From positions 1 through 11,132 of the forward strand of contig JASSUK010000005.1 in assembly GCA_031963045.1 (NCBI GenBank): DNA of 11,132 bases. Direction: 5' to 3'. Each line of letters opens with the position of its first letter. The first letter of the stretch is position 1. The position numbers and the translations under genes were made by a program. A model generated the notes under the pieces. The model was not told the origin of the DNA. It made no database searches and was given only the letters and a program-made list of their open reading frames with translations. This DNA is from JASSUD01 sp031963045. Lineage in GTDB: Bacteria; Pseudomonadota; Gammaproteobacteria; Burkholderiales; Burkholderiaceae. Shown here piece after piece: positions 1 through 5,922 of the stretch.

Positions 1-1
1 G

Positions 2-982
2 CAGCGTGATGTAAAAGAAAAACACGCAGCTCAGCAAGCCGAGCTTGATAAGAAGGAGGAGGCTCTTGACGCTCAGGAAAAAGCCGATGCGGAAGAACGT
101 GCCACGCAGAGTAGACAAGACAAAATTTGGTATCGTGAGTTGGCGAACCGAATTAAATTGGATGAGTTAGAAAACCCACTTGCGTATGCGTTTGCCAAGC
201 TGTTCGAAGAAAATCTGCGAAACGAAATTGTCGAGCAGCTGCGCGTTGCGTATGGCGAAGCAGTGAAGATGGGCAAAGCTGAATTTGTAGGTGGATTAGT
301 CCAGTCACTAGCAGGGCTACTGCCTGAGATTCAAGTTGATATGACTGGAGAGGTCTCCGCTTCGATAGATATAGCTACTGTTATACAGGGGGTGGCGAAA
401 ATACTCACTGAACGCGAGCAAAGTCGGCAAAAGGCAGGGTCTCCGCGCACACAAGACGCTTTCAGTGAGCTTGAGCGGGCACAAAGTATGAAAGCGCTTG
501 CTAGTATCGAAGAACAGATAAAGGAGATGGCCAACTATACAGCGCGCTGCTGGCAACCTATTTTTTCAGCCCACCAATGGTCTACAGCAGATATTCAGAC
601 GTTAGCCAAGCAGGGAGCACGCCGCATGATGGAGTATCTAGAAGCAGGAAAAGTCGATAAATTGTCTCCTCAAGAAAGAGTGGTATTTGCTCTGATGGCA
701 GGTGAAGCAAATAAACGCTTGACTCAGCAAAAAATGAAAGGGTCAAGTCGCTTTAGTCCTAAGTGGAGTGTCCGGGGCTTTTTCACTAAGCCGGGCATTA
801 AGGTAGAGACGGATCAAGGACCAATGTACTTCCTGCGCGATACGTCCCACCCCAGCGTATACGGTTATCGTTTGGGCTCACCCATTGAGGTACGTAACCA
901 CCTCCACTATAAGGGGCCGTTTACAGATGCTAAAGCACGACAAGAGGCAGAAAAGATGCGAGATGAAGCTCATGTGTGGTGA
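2..982 (+). CDS. Hypothetical coiled-coil protein, 3' part only
   Basis: The frame is open from the left edge of the window, so the gene starts upstream and only its last 326 residues are seen. A TTG at 140 could be mistaken for a start, but the codons before it are uninterrupted and protein-like. The first ~45 visible residues are very rich in Glu, Lys, Ala and Gln (for example KKEEALDAQEKADAEERA), typical of a coiled coil. A helical middle follows, with a small hydrophobic patch (GGLVQSLAGLLPEI). The last ~75 residues are richer in aromatics, Gly and Pro (KWSVRGFFTKPGIKV, YGYRLGSPIEV), suggesting a small folded domain. There is no signal peptide in the visible part and no TM segment. I do not recognise the family. 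A plasmid, phage or effector protein are all possible, and nothing here separates them. That it is a real gene is well supported by the long open frame and composition. Confidence 0.75.
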   Translation, partial: QRDVKEKHAAQQAELDKKEEALDAQEKADAEERATQSRQDKIWYRELANRIKLDELENPLAYAFAKLFEENLRNEIVEQLRVAYGEAVKMGKAEFVGGLVQSLAGLLPEIQVDMTGEVSASIDIATVIQGVAKILTEREQSRQKAGSPRTQDAFSELERAQSMKALASIEEQIKEMANYTARCWQPIFSAHQWSTADIQTLAKQGARRMMEYLEAGKVDKLSPQERVVFALMAGEANKRLTQQKMKGSSRFSPKWSVRGFFTKPGIKVETDQGPMYFLRDTSHPSVYGYRLGSPIEVRNHLHYKGPFTDAKARQEAEKMRDEAHVW

Positions 983-998
983 TGTAAACCTCGCCAAT

Positions 999-1063
999 GC
1001 AGATGGCCTAACGTCTAAATAGAACGGATCAATGTAGGAGAAGTTCTAATGGCGTTAGGCCAT
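999..1063. repeat. Inverted repeat, 11-bp arms
   Basis: The sequence atggcctaacg (1003-1013) returns as its exact reverse complement cgttaggccat (1053-1063), with a loop of about 39 nt. It lies just after the stop of the upstream gene. There is no T-tract behind the right arm, so it is a weak candidate as an intrinsic terminator. It may be the edge of a decayed element. Confidence 0.5.
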
Positions 1064-1140
1064 TTTGCACATCTAAAGCGGACTGACTTCGTCGTAAGGC
1101 GGCGGCAGTTTGCGGCATGGCTCGGACTGCGATCCAAAGT

Positions 1141-1164
1141 AAAGCCGCTACGTAAGCGGCTTTT
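1141..1164 (+). terminator. Rho-independent terminator
   Basis: An 8-bp GC-rich perfect stem (aagccgct / agcggctt) with a 5-nt loop is followed by a short T-run. It is preceded by AAA on the other strand, so it may work in both directions. It is the most plausible transcription end for the gene at the left edge, although it sits about 160 bp after the stop. Confidence 0.65.
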
Positions 1165-1220
1165 ATTTCGCCTACTGATTGAGTGCTGTTTAGCCAATCC
1201 TCCCTACTCAAAGCTTGTTG

Positions 1221-1313
1221 TCACGCGGCTCTTTCATGCTCGATAATTTGCCGTGGGCTTTTGCCATGTTTTTTCAGTAATTGTATCTCCACATATGCCT
1301 CATTGGTGATCAA
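1221..1313 (-). pseudogene. Possible fragment of an IS21-type transposase N-terminus
   Basis: Reading the minus strand from a TTG at 1313 gives 30 residues beginning ITNEAYVEIQLLKKHGKSPR, then a TGA at 1221-1223. The pattern (Ile-Thr, acidic/aromatic residue, IQxLKKxGxS, then IxxxIxxH) resembles the start of IS21-family IstA proteins, where it forms the first helices of the DNA-binding HTH. After the stop the same frame stays open to 1029, but that part does not look like IstA. If the likeness is real, this is a dead remnant. The match is from memory and is short, so the call is tentative. Confidence 0.3.
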
Positions 1314-1385
1314 GGCTGTCTCAAAAAAACAGCCCTCTATCTCGATGCAAAATTGCTGATTTTTGAGACGTGTCTTTGATAGAGG
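1314..1385. repeat. Nested inverted repeats
   Basis: Three overlapping pairs are visible. ggctgt (1314-1319) pairs with acagcc (1329-1334). The block gtctcaaaaa...acagc (1318-1333) pairs with gctgatttttgagac (1355-1369). cctctatc (1334-1341) pairs with gatagagg (1378-1385). The gtctcaaaaa/tttttgagac words resemble ends of insertion sequences, but no transposase is intact nearby. An alternative is an RNA hairpin region upstream of fadD. Confidence 0.45.
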
Positions 1386-1652
1386 TCGCGGTGCTTATGC
1401 TACAGACGTAGATTCCTCTAATTTTTCTTTGGATGGCCTTTAATGCATACGTATGCGGAGTAGGTAAAGGTAAGCTTGTGCCGTGGAAGTAATTTTGACG
1501 ACGGGAATAGCAAAGCACAAGGCTGTCATTTGGCTAAGCCATTTGGCCATATTAGACCTAACTCAAAGTCTCCAATAAGTAGCAGTAGAAGGCCATGATG
1601 AATGGCGCCATTCGGGTACGGTATTCAAAGAAAAAATAAAGAAGAGCGCGCT

Positions 1653-3368
1653 ATGGAGAAAGTGTGGTTAGAAAGTTATCCAATGGGAGTGCCTGCAGAG
1701 ATCAATCCTTCGCAGTACACCTGTATTGTGGATATGTTGGAAGAAAGTTTTCAAAAGTATCGGGAAAGAGATGCTTTTTCTTGTTTGGGAGTATCGCTTA
1801 CTTACGGGCAGTTAGATGAGTTGACTGCTAATTTGGCTGTCTGGTTTCAAGAGCACGGCATATGCCGAGGTGCTCGAGTCGCATTGATGTTGCCGAATCT
1901 GCTGCAACAACCGGTCGCTATGATTGCGGTTTTGCGTCTCGGTTGTGTGGTGGTGAACGTTAATCCCTTTTATACCGCGCATGAATTGCTCTATCAGCTA
2001 AGAGATAGCGGTGCAGAAGCGATTGTCATTTTGGATAGTTTTGCAAGCGTACTGGAAAAATGCATTTCAAAAACAGCGATTACTAAAACTATTATCACGT
2101 CTGTTGGCGATTTGATGGGATTCAAAGGGATTATCACCAACTTTGTTTTTCGGCATATACAAAAAAAAGTACCCGTCTGGAATATTAAGAATCACACTCG
2201 TTTTAACGATGCGCTGGAATGGGGCGCTAAAAGCCGTGCACATACTGTGCGATCAGGAAAACCAGTTTGCTTTGTAGACACCCCCATACAGTCTGAAGAG
2301 ATCGCATTTTTGCAATACACAGGCGGCACTACTGGGGTAGCAAAGGGGGCGATGCTTTCGCATCGAAATATTGTTGCAAATGCCCTACAGTCTGAGGCCT
2401 GGATATCGCCTATTTTAAGACGTGTAGATCAACACACACAGTATGTGACCGCAGCAGCGTTGCCGCTCTATCATATTTTTTCTTTGATGGTATGCAGCTT
2501 CCTCACTCTGCGCTCTGGTGGCCTCAGTCTTTTAATTCCAAACCCACGTGATATTTCCTCCCTTATAAAGGCAATGAACCGTACTCCCTGCCATTTGTTC
2601 CCGGGCGTAAATACCATCTACAGTACTTTGCTAAATCATCCCGATTTTTCTAAACTTAATCTGTCGAAGCTATTGATTGCCCAGGGTGGGGGCATGGCCG
2701 TTCAAGAAGTCGTAGCGCGCCGTTGGTTTGAAGCTACTGGTGTACCTATTATTGAAGGATATGGACTTACTGAAACCTCTCCCTGCGCCATATCCAATTC
2801 AATGGTTTCCAGCACGTTTTCTGGAACGATAGGGGTGCCCATCCCTTCAACCGAGGTGTCGATTCGCAATGAAGAAGGCCAAGAAGTGCCAATTGGTGAG
2901 CTGGGGGAAATTTGTATTAGAGGCCCTCAAGTCATGCTGGGGTACTGGAATAATATAGCGGAAACACAGCAAGTCATGACTGCAGATCATTTTTTAAAAA
3001 CGGGTGATCTGGGCTATATGGATGCACAGGGCTTTATCAAACTGGTTGAGCGCAAGAAAGACATGATCTTGGTCTCAGGCTTTAATGTCTACCCTAACGA
3101 AATTGAAGATATCGTGATGCGGCATCCTGGCGTTTTGGAAGCAGCGGCTGTGGGTATACCTGATGCTCGTTCAGGTGAGGCAGTGAAGCTGTGCGTGTCC
3201 CGCAAAGATCCTCAGCTAACAGAAAAAGACCTGCGCAATTTTTGCCGCGAAAATTTAACTGGCTACAAGTGCCCTAAAGTAATTGAATTTTTGCCGCAGC
3301 TTCCCAAAACCAATATTGGGAAAATTCTTCGCCGCGCACTCCGTGACAATAATGGAGGGGTAGCCTGA
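1653..3368 (+). CDS. fadD: Long-chain fatty acid-CoA ligase (FadD type)
   Basis: An acyl-adenylate-forming enzyme that activates long-chain fatty acids with ATP and CoA to acyl-CoA, feeding beta-oxidation or lipid synthesis; cytosolic or peripheral at the inner membrane. The 571 residues compare with 561 in E. coli. The start at 1653 gives MEKVWLESYP, matching the family's usual beginning; an in-frame ATG at 1602 would add 17 residues with no counterpart. GAAGAG lies 6 nt before the chosen ATG. Motifs: the ATP-binding loop YTGGTTGVAKGA (222-233), EGYGLTETSP (368-377), TGDLG (450-454), the FadD signature ERKKDMILVSGFNVYPNEIE (466-485), and the catalytic lysine in NIGKILRR (Lys557). All key positions are intact, so it should be active. 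It stands alone, with a weak hairpin after the stop and the tRNA promoter beyond. Confidence 0.95.
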   Translation: MEKVWLESYPMGVPAEINPSQYTCIVDMLEESFQKYRERDAFSCLGVSLTYGQLDELTANLAVWFQEHGICRGARVALMLPNLLQQPVAMIAVLRLGCVVVNVNPFYTAHELLYQLRDSGAEAIVILDSFASVLEKCISKTAITKTIITSVGDLMGFKGIITNFVFRHIQKKVPVWNIKNHTRFNDALEWGAKSRAHTVRSGKPVCFVDTPIQSEEIAFLQYTGGTTGVAKGAMLSHRNIVANALQSEAWISPILRRVDQHTQYVTAAALPLYHIFSLMVCSFLTLRSGGLSLLIPNPRDISSLIKAMNRTPCHLFPGVNTIYSTLLNHPDFSKLNLSKLLIAQGGGMAVQEVVARRWFEATGVPIIEGYGLTETSPCAISNSMVSSTFSGTIGVPIPSTEVSIRNEEGQEVPIGELGEICIRGPQVMLGYWNNIAETQQVMTADHFLKTGDLGYMDAQGFIKLVERKKDMILVSGFNVYPNEIEDIVMRHPGVLEAAAVGIPDARSGEAVKLCVSRKDPQLTEKDLRNFCRENLTGYKCPKVIEFLPQLPKTNIGKILRRALRDNNGGVA

Positions 3369-3417
3369 CACAGAGATATAACCCTATTGCTCAAATTTAT
3401 AGCAGTGCTAAGCGTGT

Positions 3418-3441
3418 TTTTTTGAGATTTTTCTCAAAAAA
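3418..3441 (+). terminator. Possible weak terminator after fadD
   Basis: Ten bases (ttttttgaga) pair with tctcaaaaaa across a TTTT loop, followed by a T-rich stretch (tcgttttgtttt). The stem is mostly A-T, so termination may be inefficient. It is the only hairpin between fadD and the tRNA promoter that could end fadD transcription. Confidence 0.45.
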
Positions 3442-3474
3442 TCGTTTTGTTTTACAAAAAAAGCACAAAGGTGC

Positions 3475-3503
3475 TTCACAAGTAAAAAAGCACTCGCTAT
3501 AAT
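3475..3503 (+). promoter_or_regulatory. Sigma-70 promoter of the tRNA genes
   Basis: TTCACA (3475-3480) and a perfect TATAAT (3498-3503) are separated by exactly 17 bp. The next bases, ccgcccc, form a GC-rich discriminator typical of stringently controlled stable-RNA promoters. Transcription should begin near 3510, about 50 nt before tRNA-Glu. A small hairpin (aagcac/gtgctt, 3461-3476) ends in the first bases of the -35 element. Confidence 0.85.
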
Positions 3504-3562
3504 CCGCCCCTTTCGTGCAATTGGAAACGCAAATAAAGAGCGCGTCTCAGAACTTGTTACAA

Positions 3563-3638
3563 GTCCCCTTCGTCTAGAGGCCTAGGACATCACCCTTTCA
3601 CGGTGAGTACAGGGGTTCGAATCCCCTAGGGGACGCCA
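3563..3638 (+). tRNA. tRNA-Glu (anticodon TTC)
   Basis: A 76-nt cloverleaf. The acceptor stem gtcccct (3563-3569) pairs with aggggac (3628-3634), followed by discriminator G and an encoded CCA at 3636-3638. The anticodon stem tcacc/ggtga holds the loop CTTTCAC with TTC at 3597-3599. The T-arm is aggggTTCGAatcccct. The sequence is nearly the same as E. coli tRNA-Glu, differing mainly in the anticodon stem. It decodes GAA and GAG, and in such bacteria glutamyl-tRNA also feeds haem synthesis through HemA. Confidence 0.97.
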
Positions 3639-3722
3639 TATTTCTAGCGCACTGCATTTAATTCAGTGTGTAAAAATGAAAAGTCGCGATGCAGTAATGT
3701 GACGCACTGACCTACGCATTAT

Positions 3723-3799
3723 GGAGCGGTAGTTCAGCTGGTTAGAATATCGGCCTGTCACGCCGAGGGTCGCGGGTTCGAGTCCCGTCCGCTCCGCCA
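3723..3799 (+). tRNA. tRNA-Asp (anticodon GTC)
   Basis: A 77-nt cloverleaf. The acceptor ggagcgg (3723-3729) pairs with ccgctcc (3789-3795), with discriminator G and encoded CCA at 3797-3799. The anticodon stem tcggc/gccga holds CTGTCAC with GTC at 3757-3759. The T-arm is gcgggTTCGAgtcccgt. It lies 84 bp after tRNA-Glu with no terminator or clear second promoter between them, so the two are probably one transcript processed by RNases. Confidence 0.97.
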
Positions 3800-3823
3800 G
3801 CTTAAATAGTATCGAGAAACACC

Positions 3824-3862
3824 AAAACCCCCGCATAAGCGCACTGCCTATGTGGGGGTTTT
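3824..3862 (+). terminator. Intrinsic terminator of the tRNA operon
   Basis: A 14-bp stem (aaaacccccgcata, 3824-3837, with tatgtgggggtttt, 3849-3862) has one G-T pair and a loop of 11 nt. The stem is GC-rich in the middle and ends in TTTT. It begins 24 bp after the CCA of tRNA-Asp. Confidence 0.85.
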
Positions 3863-3903
3863 GCTATGCAAAATAACGATTATCTTTCTTGTAGGTTGAT
3901 GGT

Positions 3904-4011
3904 GAGGTACGAACCCCAACATACAAACCACTCCCTCCTTGATGACCAGCTTACAAACGCTCAAAAGCAACAATTAAAAGTCAGTGGTTTGCATGTTGGG
4001 GTTCGCGCCTC
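3904..4011. repeat. Long imperfect inverted repeat, 29-bp arms
   Basis: The left arm (3904-3932) and right arm (3983-4011) are reverse complements at all but a few positions, sharing cgaaccccaacat and caaaccact. The similarity extends loosely outward, with gatggt beside the left arm and accatc beyond the right. The 50-nt centre has no gene. It starts about 100 bp after tRNA-Asp. It could be a MITE-like element or a stable RNA hairpin; no transposase or target duplication is evident. Confidence 0.7.
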
Positions 4012-4025
4012 AACCAACTACCATC

Positions 4026-4050
4026 TTTTTTAGCGAAGATTGCTAAAAAA
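4026..4050 (-). terminator. Terminator downstream of the PPxY membrane protein gene
   Basis: ttttttagc (4026-4034) pairs with gctaaaaaa (4042-4050) around a 7-nt loop. It lies 13 bp after the stop of the minus-strand gene at 4064-4591. A and T tracts on both sides would allow function in either direction. Confidence 0.6.
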
Positions 4051-4063
4051 TAAAATTTTGGAC

Positions 4064-4591
4064 TTATGCCGTTCTTGCTTGGTAAGAGGGCGGAGTATGA
4101 ATGACCACGTATTCAAGCTCATTTGTTTGATAGGCCGGTGGATATTTTAAGGCTGTTAGATAATCTGGCGGAAATGGATACGCTGGCGCCACAGCATCAT
4201 AATATTGTGTAATGGACTCTAGGCAAGTTACAACGATTGAGGAAAACGCAGTGATAAATAGGTTATGAATGATCATAGAGCCTCCCATAGCAAAATTATT
4301 GGTATAGGTACGCTGATCTTGCAAACCAGGATTGGGCATGCTGAGTTTGCATGCCATCATCGCTAGAAATATCAATGTTATCGCACTAGCTTCTGCCAAA
4401 GAGAGCCTCTCTTGCAAAACATCTGCTAGCGATGGCTCCACCTCTTCTGAGGATCTATTTGATGGTATATCCACTATTTCAGAGGGAAGATCGATAGGTT
4501 GAATATTCATGGAAGAGGAAGATGTATCTTTTTCCGTAAACATTCTCCAATTACGCATGGAGAGACAGTTATTCACTACCGAACTAAACAT
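4064..4591 (-). CDS. Two-TM membrane protein with a triple-PPxY C-terminal tail
   Basis: 175 residues, no recognised family. The N-terminal ~60 residues are polar, with a serine run (KDTSSSSM) and acidic patches. Two hydrophobic helices follow at about 66-84 (ASAITLIFLAMMACKLSM) and 102-124 (GSMIIHNLFITAFSSIVVTC), forming a hairpin that would leave both ends on one side of a membrane. The last 50 residues are rich in Pro and Tyr and hold PPDY (141-144), PPAY (151-154) and PPSY (167-170), plus a YxxI motif (YVVI, 161-164). PPxY is known as the ligand of eukaryotic WW domains, including those of Nedd4-type E3 ligases. A role as a host-membrane effector is inferred, not shown. The first ATG is used; AAGG lies about 9 nt upstream and later ATGs have no better site. 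The gene ends before its own terminator. Confidence 0.75.
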   Translation of the reverse strand: MFSSVVNNCLSMRNWRMFTEKDTSSSSMNIQPIDLPSEIVDIPSNRSSEEVEPSLADVLQERLSLAEASAITLIFLAMMACKLSMPNPGLQDQRTYTNNFAMGGSMIIHNLFITAFSSIVVTCLESITQYYDAVAPAYPFPPDYLTALKYPPAYQTNELEYVVIHTPPSYQARTA

Positions 4592-4734
4592 TTTTTTGCC
4601 TTGTATATGGGGAACGTGCTAAATCCTACTTGCCTGGATATAGGCAGTATCTAATGATAGATTCATACGGGCATATTTTTCCATGTGATTATCCCTACTA
4701 GAGTAATAAGAATTTTCTATAATTTTCTGAAATG

Positions 4735-4791
4735 CCGGCCAATAAAAAAACCCGAAATCTATAAAGATTTTCGGGTTTTTTTATTGGCCGG
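4735..4791. terminator. Very long bidirectional hairpin terminator
   Basis: Left arm 4735-4760 and right arm 4765-4791 pair over about 26 bp with a single bulged base and a 4-nt loop. The order is an outer clamp ccggcc, an A/T tract, then cccgaaa near the loop. It lies 40 bp after the stop of the minus-strand gene at 4832-5347, which it probably terminates. The A and T tracts sit inside the stem, so either strand could end here. Confidence 0.8.
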
Positions 4792-4831
4792 TAGGTTATA
4801 TATGTTTTTTAGAACGATATAAAATATTTTA

Positions 4832-5347
4832 TTAAGCCATTACAGATGCCAGCTTATAGGTATTTTTGGTGGAGTCTGCTTGATTCAAGTTGTTAAATAG
4901 GGATCCAGGCGTGAGCATACCTGTTAATTCGATAGCATCCTCTTCCCATTCCATGGAGCGCGGTGTCCAGCATGGTGATATTCCTTCACTATGATAGAAA
5001 AGAAAATGACTTACTGTTATTGCAAGCGCTACTAGGCTCAAGAGAGCACATCCTACCTGTAGCGCTAAGCTAGAAAAACCCACAGTGAAATGTATGAGTG
5101 GATAGGAAGCGATAGCCAAATTTGTAAGATTTTCTATAGAAAAAACATCCATACAGCACTTCAGAAATCCACGGGTGTTTTCTAATAAAGGTTCATCAGC
5201 AGCATTTTCCATAATCCTGCGTATCTCTGAATGCAGTGCGCTTTTACTTGCAGAATACGGATAAGAAGATGCGTTGGATAGGCGGTTGGTCAATGGGCTA
5301 GTGATAGCTTGATAAGCGGAAGAGGTGATGAAACTATTGAGGGGCAT
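4832..5347 (-). CDS. Small two-TM membrane protein of unknown function
   Basis: 171 residues, family not recognised. The start at 5347 is chosen because AAAGGA lies 7 nt upstream of this ATG. A longer frame begins with TTG at 5437 but has no such site and adds a basic, low-complexity stretch. The first ~45 residues are Ser/Ala-rich. An acidic DEPLL (51-55) fits the eukaryotic DxxLL sorting pattern, perhaps by chance. Two hydrophobic helices at about 74-92 and 94-117 form a hairpin. The polar C-terminal tail carries an acidic block (EWEEDAIE, 133-140). The layout resembles the PPxY protein downstream (polar N-terminus, helix hairpin, C-terminal tail), but I see no clear sequence similarity. 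They face the same way, yet a strong terminator lies between them, so they are likely separate transcripts. A host-directed role is only a guess. Confidence 0.7.
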   Translation of the reverse strand: MPLNSFITSSAYQAITSPLTNRLSNASSYPYSASKSALHSEIRRIMENAADEPLLENTRGFLKCCMDVFSIENLTNLAIASYPLIHFTVGFSSLALQVGCALLSLVALAITVSHFLFYHSEGISPCWTPRSMEWEEDAIELTGMLTPGSLFNNLNQADSTKNTYKLASVMA

Positions 5348-5922
5348 ACTGCTTTCCTTTATCAAATAGCCTCTAGTACTAGGTGTGTTAAGTCTGTTTC
5401 TAGAGCTTGCTTTCCTATGGGATTTTGCTTTGTTCAATTAGACCAGAAATACAGTCCTCGCATATAGCTTATTTTTCGCCTTTTTAAGGCATGTAGTCTA
5501 TTTCTTAGAACAAACTGTCAAACTGGAGTCCTTAACTGTCCGTGAAACTTGGTCAGCGCAAACTCCAGCCAAAGCGGGTCATTTATGAAGGTAAATACCG
5601 GTCTGTATTGCACTGATAGCATCCCTGAAAGGTGCAAATTCTGCCTATTTTTGCCTGCGTTGATTATCACCATATTCTTTTGTTCTGGCGTGAGATGTTC
5701 CAATTCTTTCTGGCTTACTCCGAAAGAGTTATAGGAACAACCAGTATCCGTCAGATCAGTTTGTGACTAGTATGCGCGCGCTAGTCTTCGACAATACTTA
5801 TATAAGCTTCTGGATTTGGCAGTTTTCTAAGGAAGCGCATGCTGACAATGGCACACCCTTTGAAGTAAAGATAGAAACGCCGTGCCTGGATCTCAAAGCC
5901 ACAGGTCAATTCAAACGCTTAA
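5348..5922. other. Gene-poor gap between two minus-strand genes
   Basis: The part next to 5347 should hold the promoter of that gene, but no consensus pair is clear. A small A/T-rich hairpin (gcct...aggc) lies near 5480. A minus-strand frame is open at 5518-5769. A plus-strand frame is open from 5689 to a stop at 5976-5978 and runs into the 3' end of the LRR gene. Neither has an ATG with a ribosome binding site, and I recognise neither product. The region may be the remains of a former gene. Confidence 0.5.
5518..5769 (-). pseudogene. Possible gene fragment, unrecognised
   Basis: An 83-codon stretch open from a TAG at its upstream end to a TGA. It contains the protein-like run VSQKELEHLTPEQKNMVI followed by INAGKNRQNLHLSGM. 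There is no ATG near the beginning and no Shine-Dalgarno sequence; the only early start is a TTG at 5703. It could be the surviving end of a longer gene, or chance. Confidence is low. Confidence 0.25.

Larger units (their letters stand above)
1165..1652. other. Gene-poor stretch upstream of fadD
   Basis: No frame here has a convincing start, ribosome binding site and protein-like composition. A minus-strand frame at 1321-1518 (65 codons) is open, but its product is not recognisable and it lacks a clear Shine-Dalgarno sequence. The stretch holds a possible transposase scrap (1221-1313) and nested inverted repeats (1314-1385). The last ~100 bp must contain the fadD promoter, but no consensus -35/-10 pair stands out. 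Confidence 0.5.

Noticed and set aside
1029..1246. Open frames on both strands after the left-edge gene
   Set aside because: They span a terminator hairpin and an inverted repeat, lack ribosome binding sites, and give no recognisable product.
1602..1652. Earlier in-frame ATG for fadD
   Set aside because: The extra 17 residues have no counterpart in FadD proteins, and the ATG at 1653 matches the family start exactly in position.
3776..3799. tRNA-Asp 3' end as an attachment site with a second copy downstream
   Set aside because: I found no repeat of the tRNA 3' end in the rest of the window and no integrase gene.
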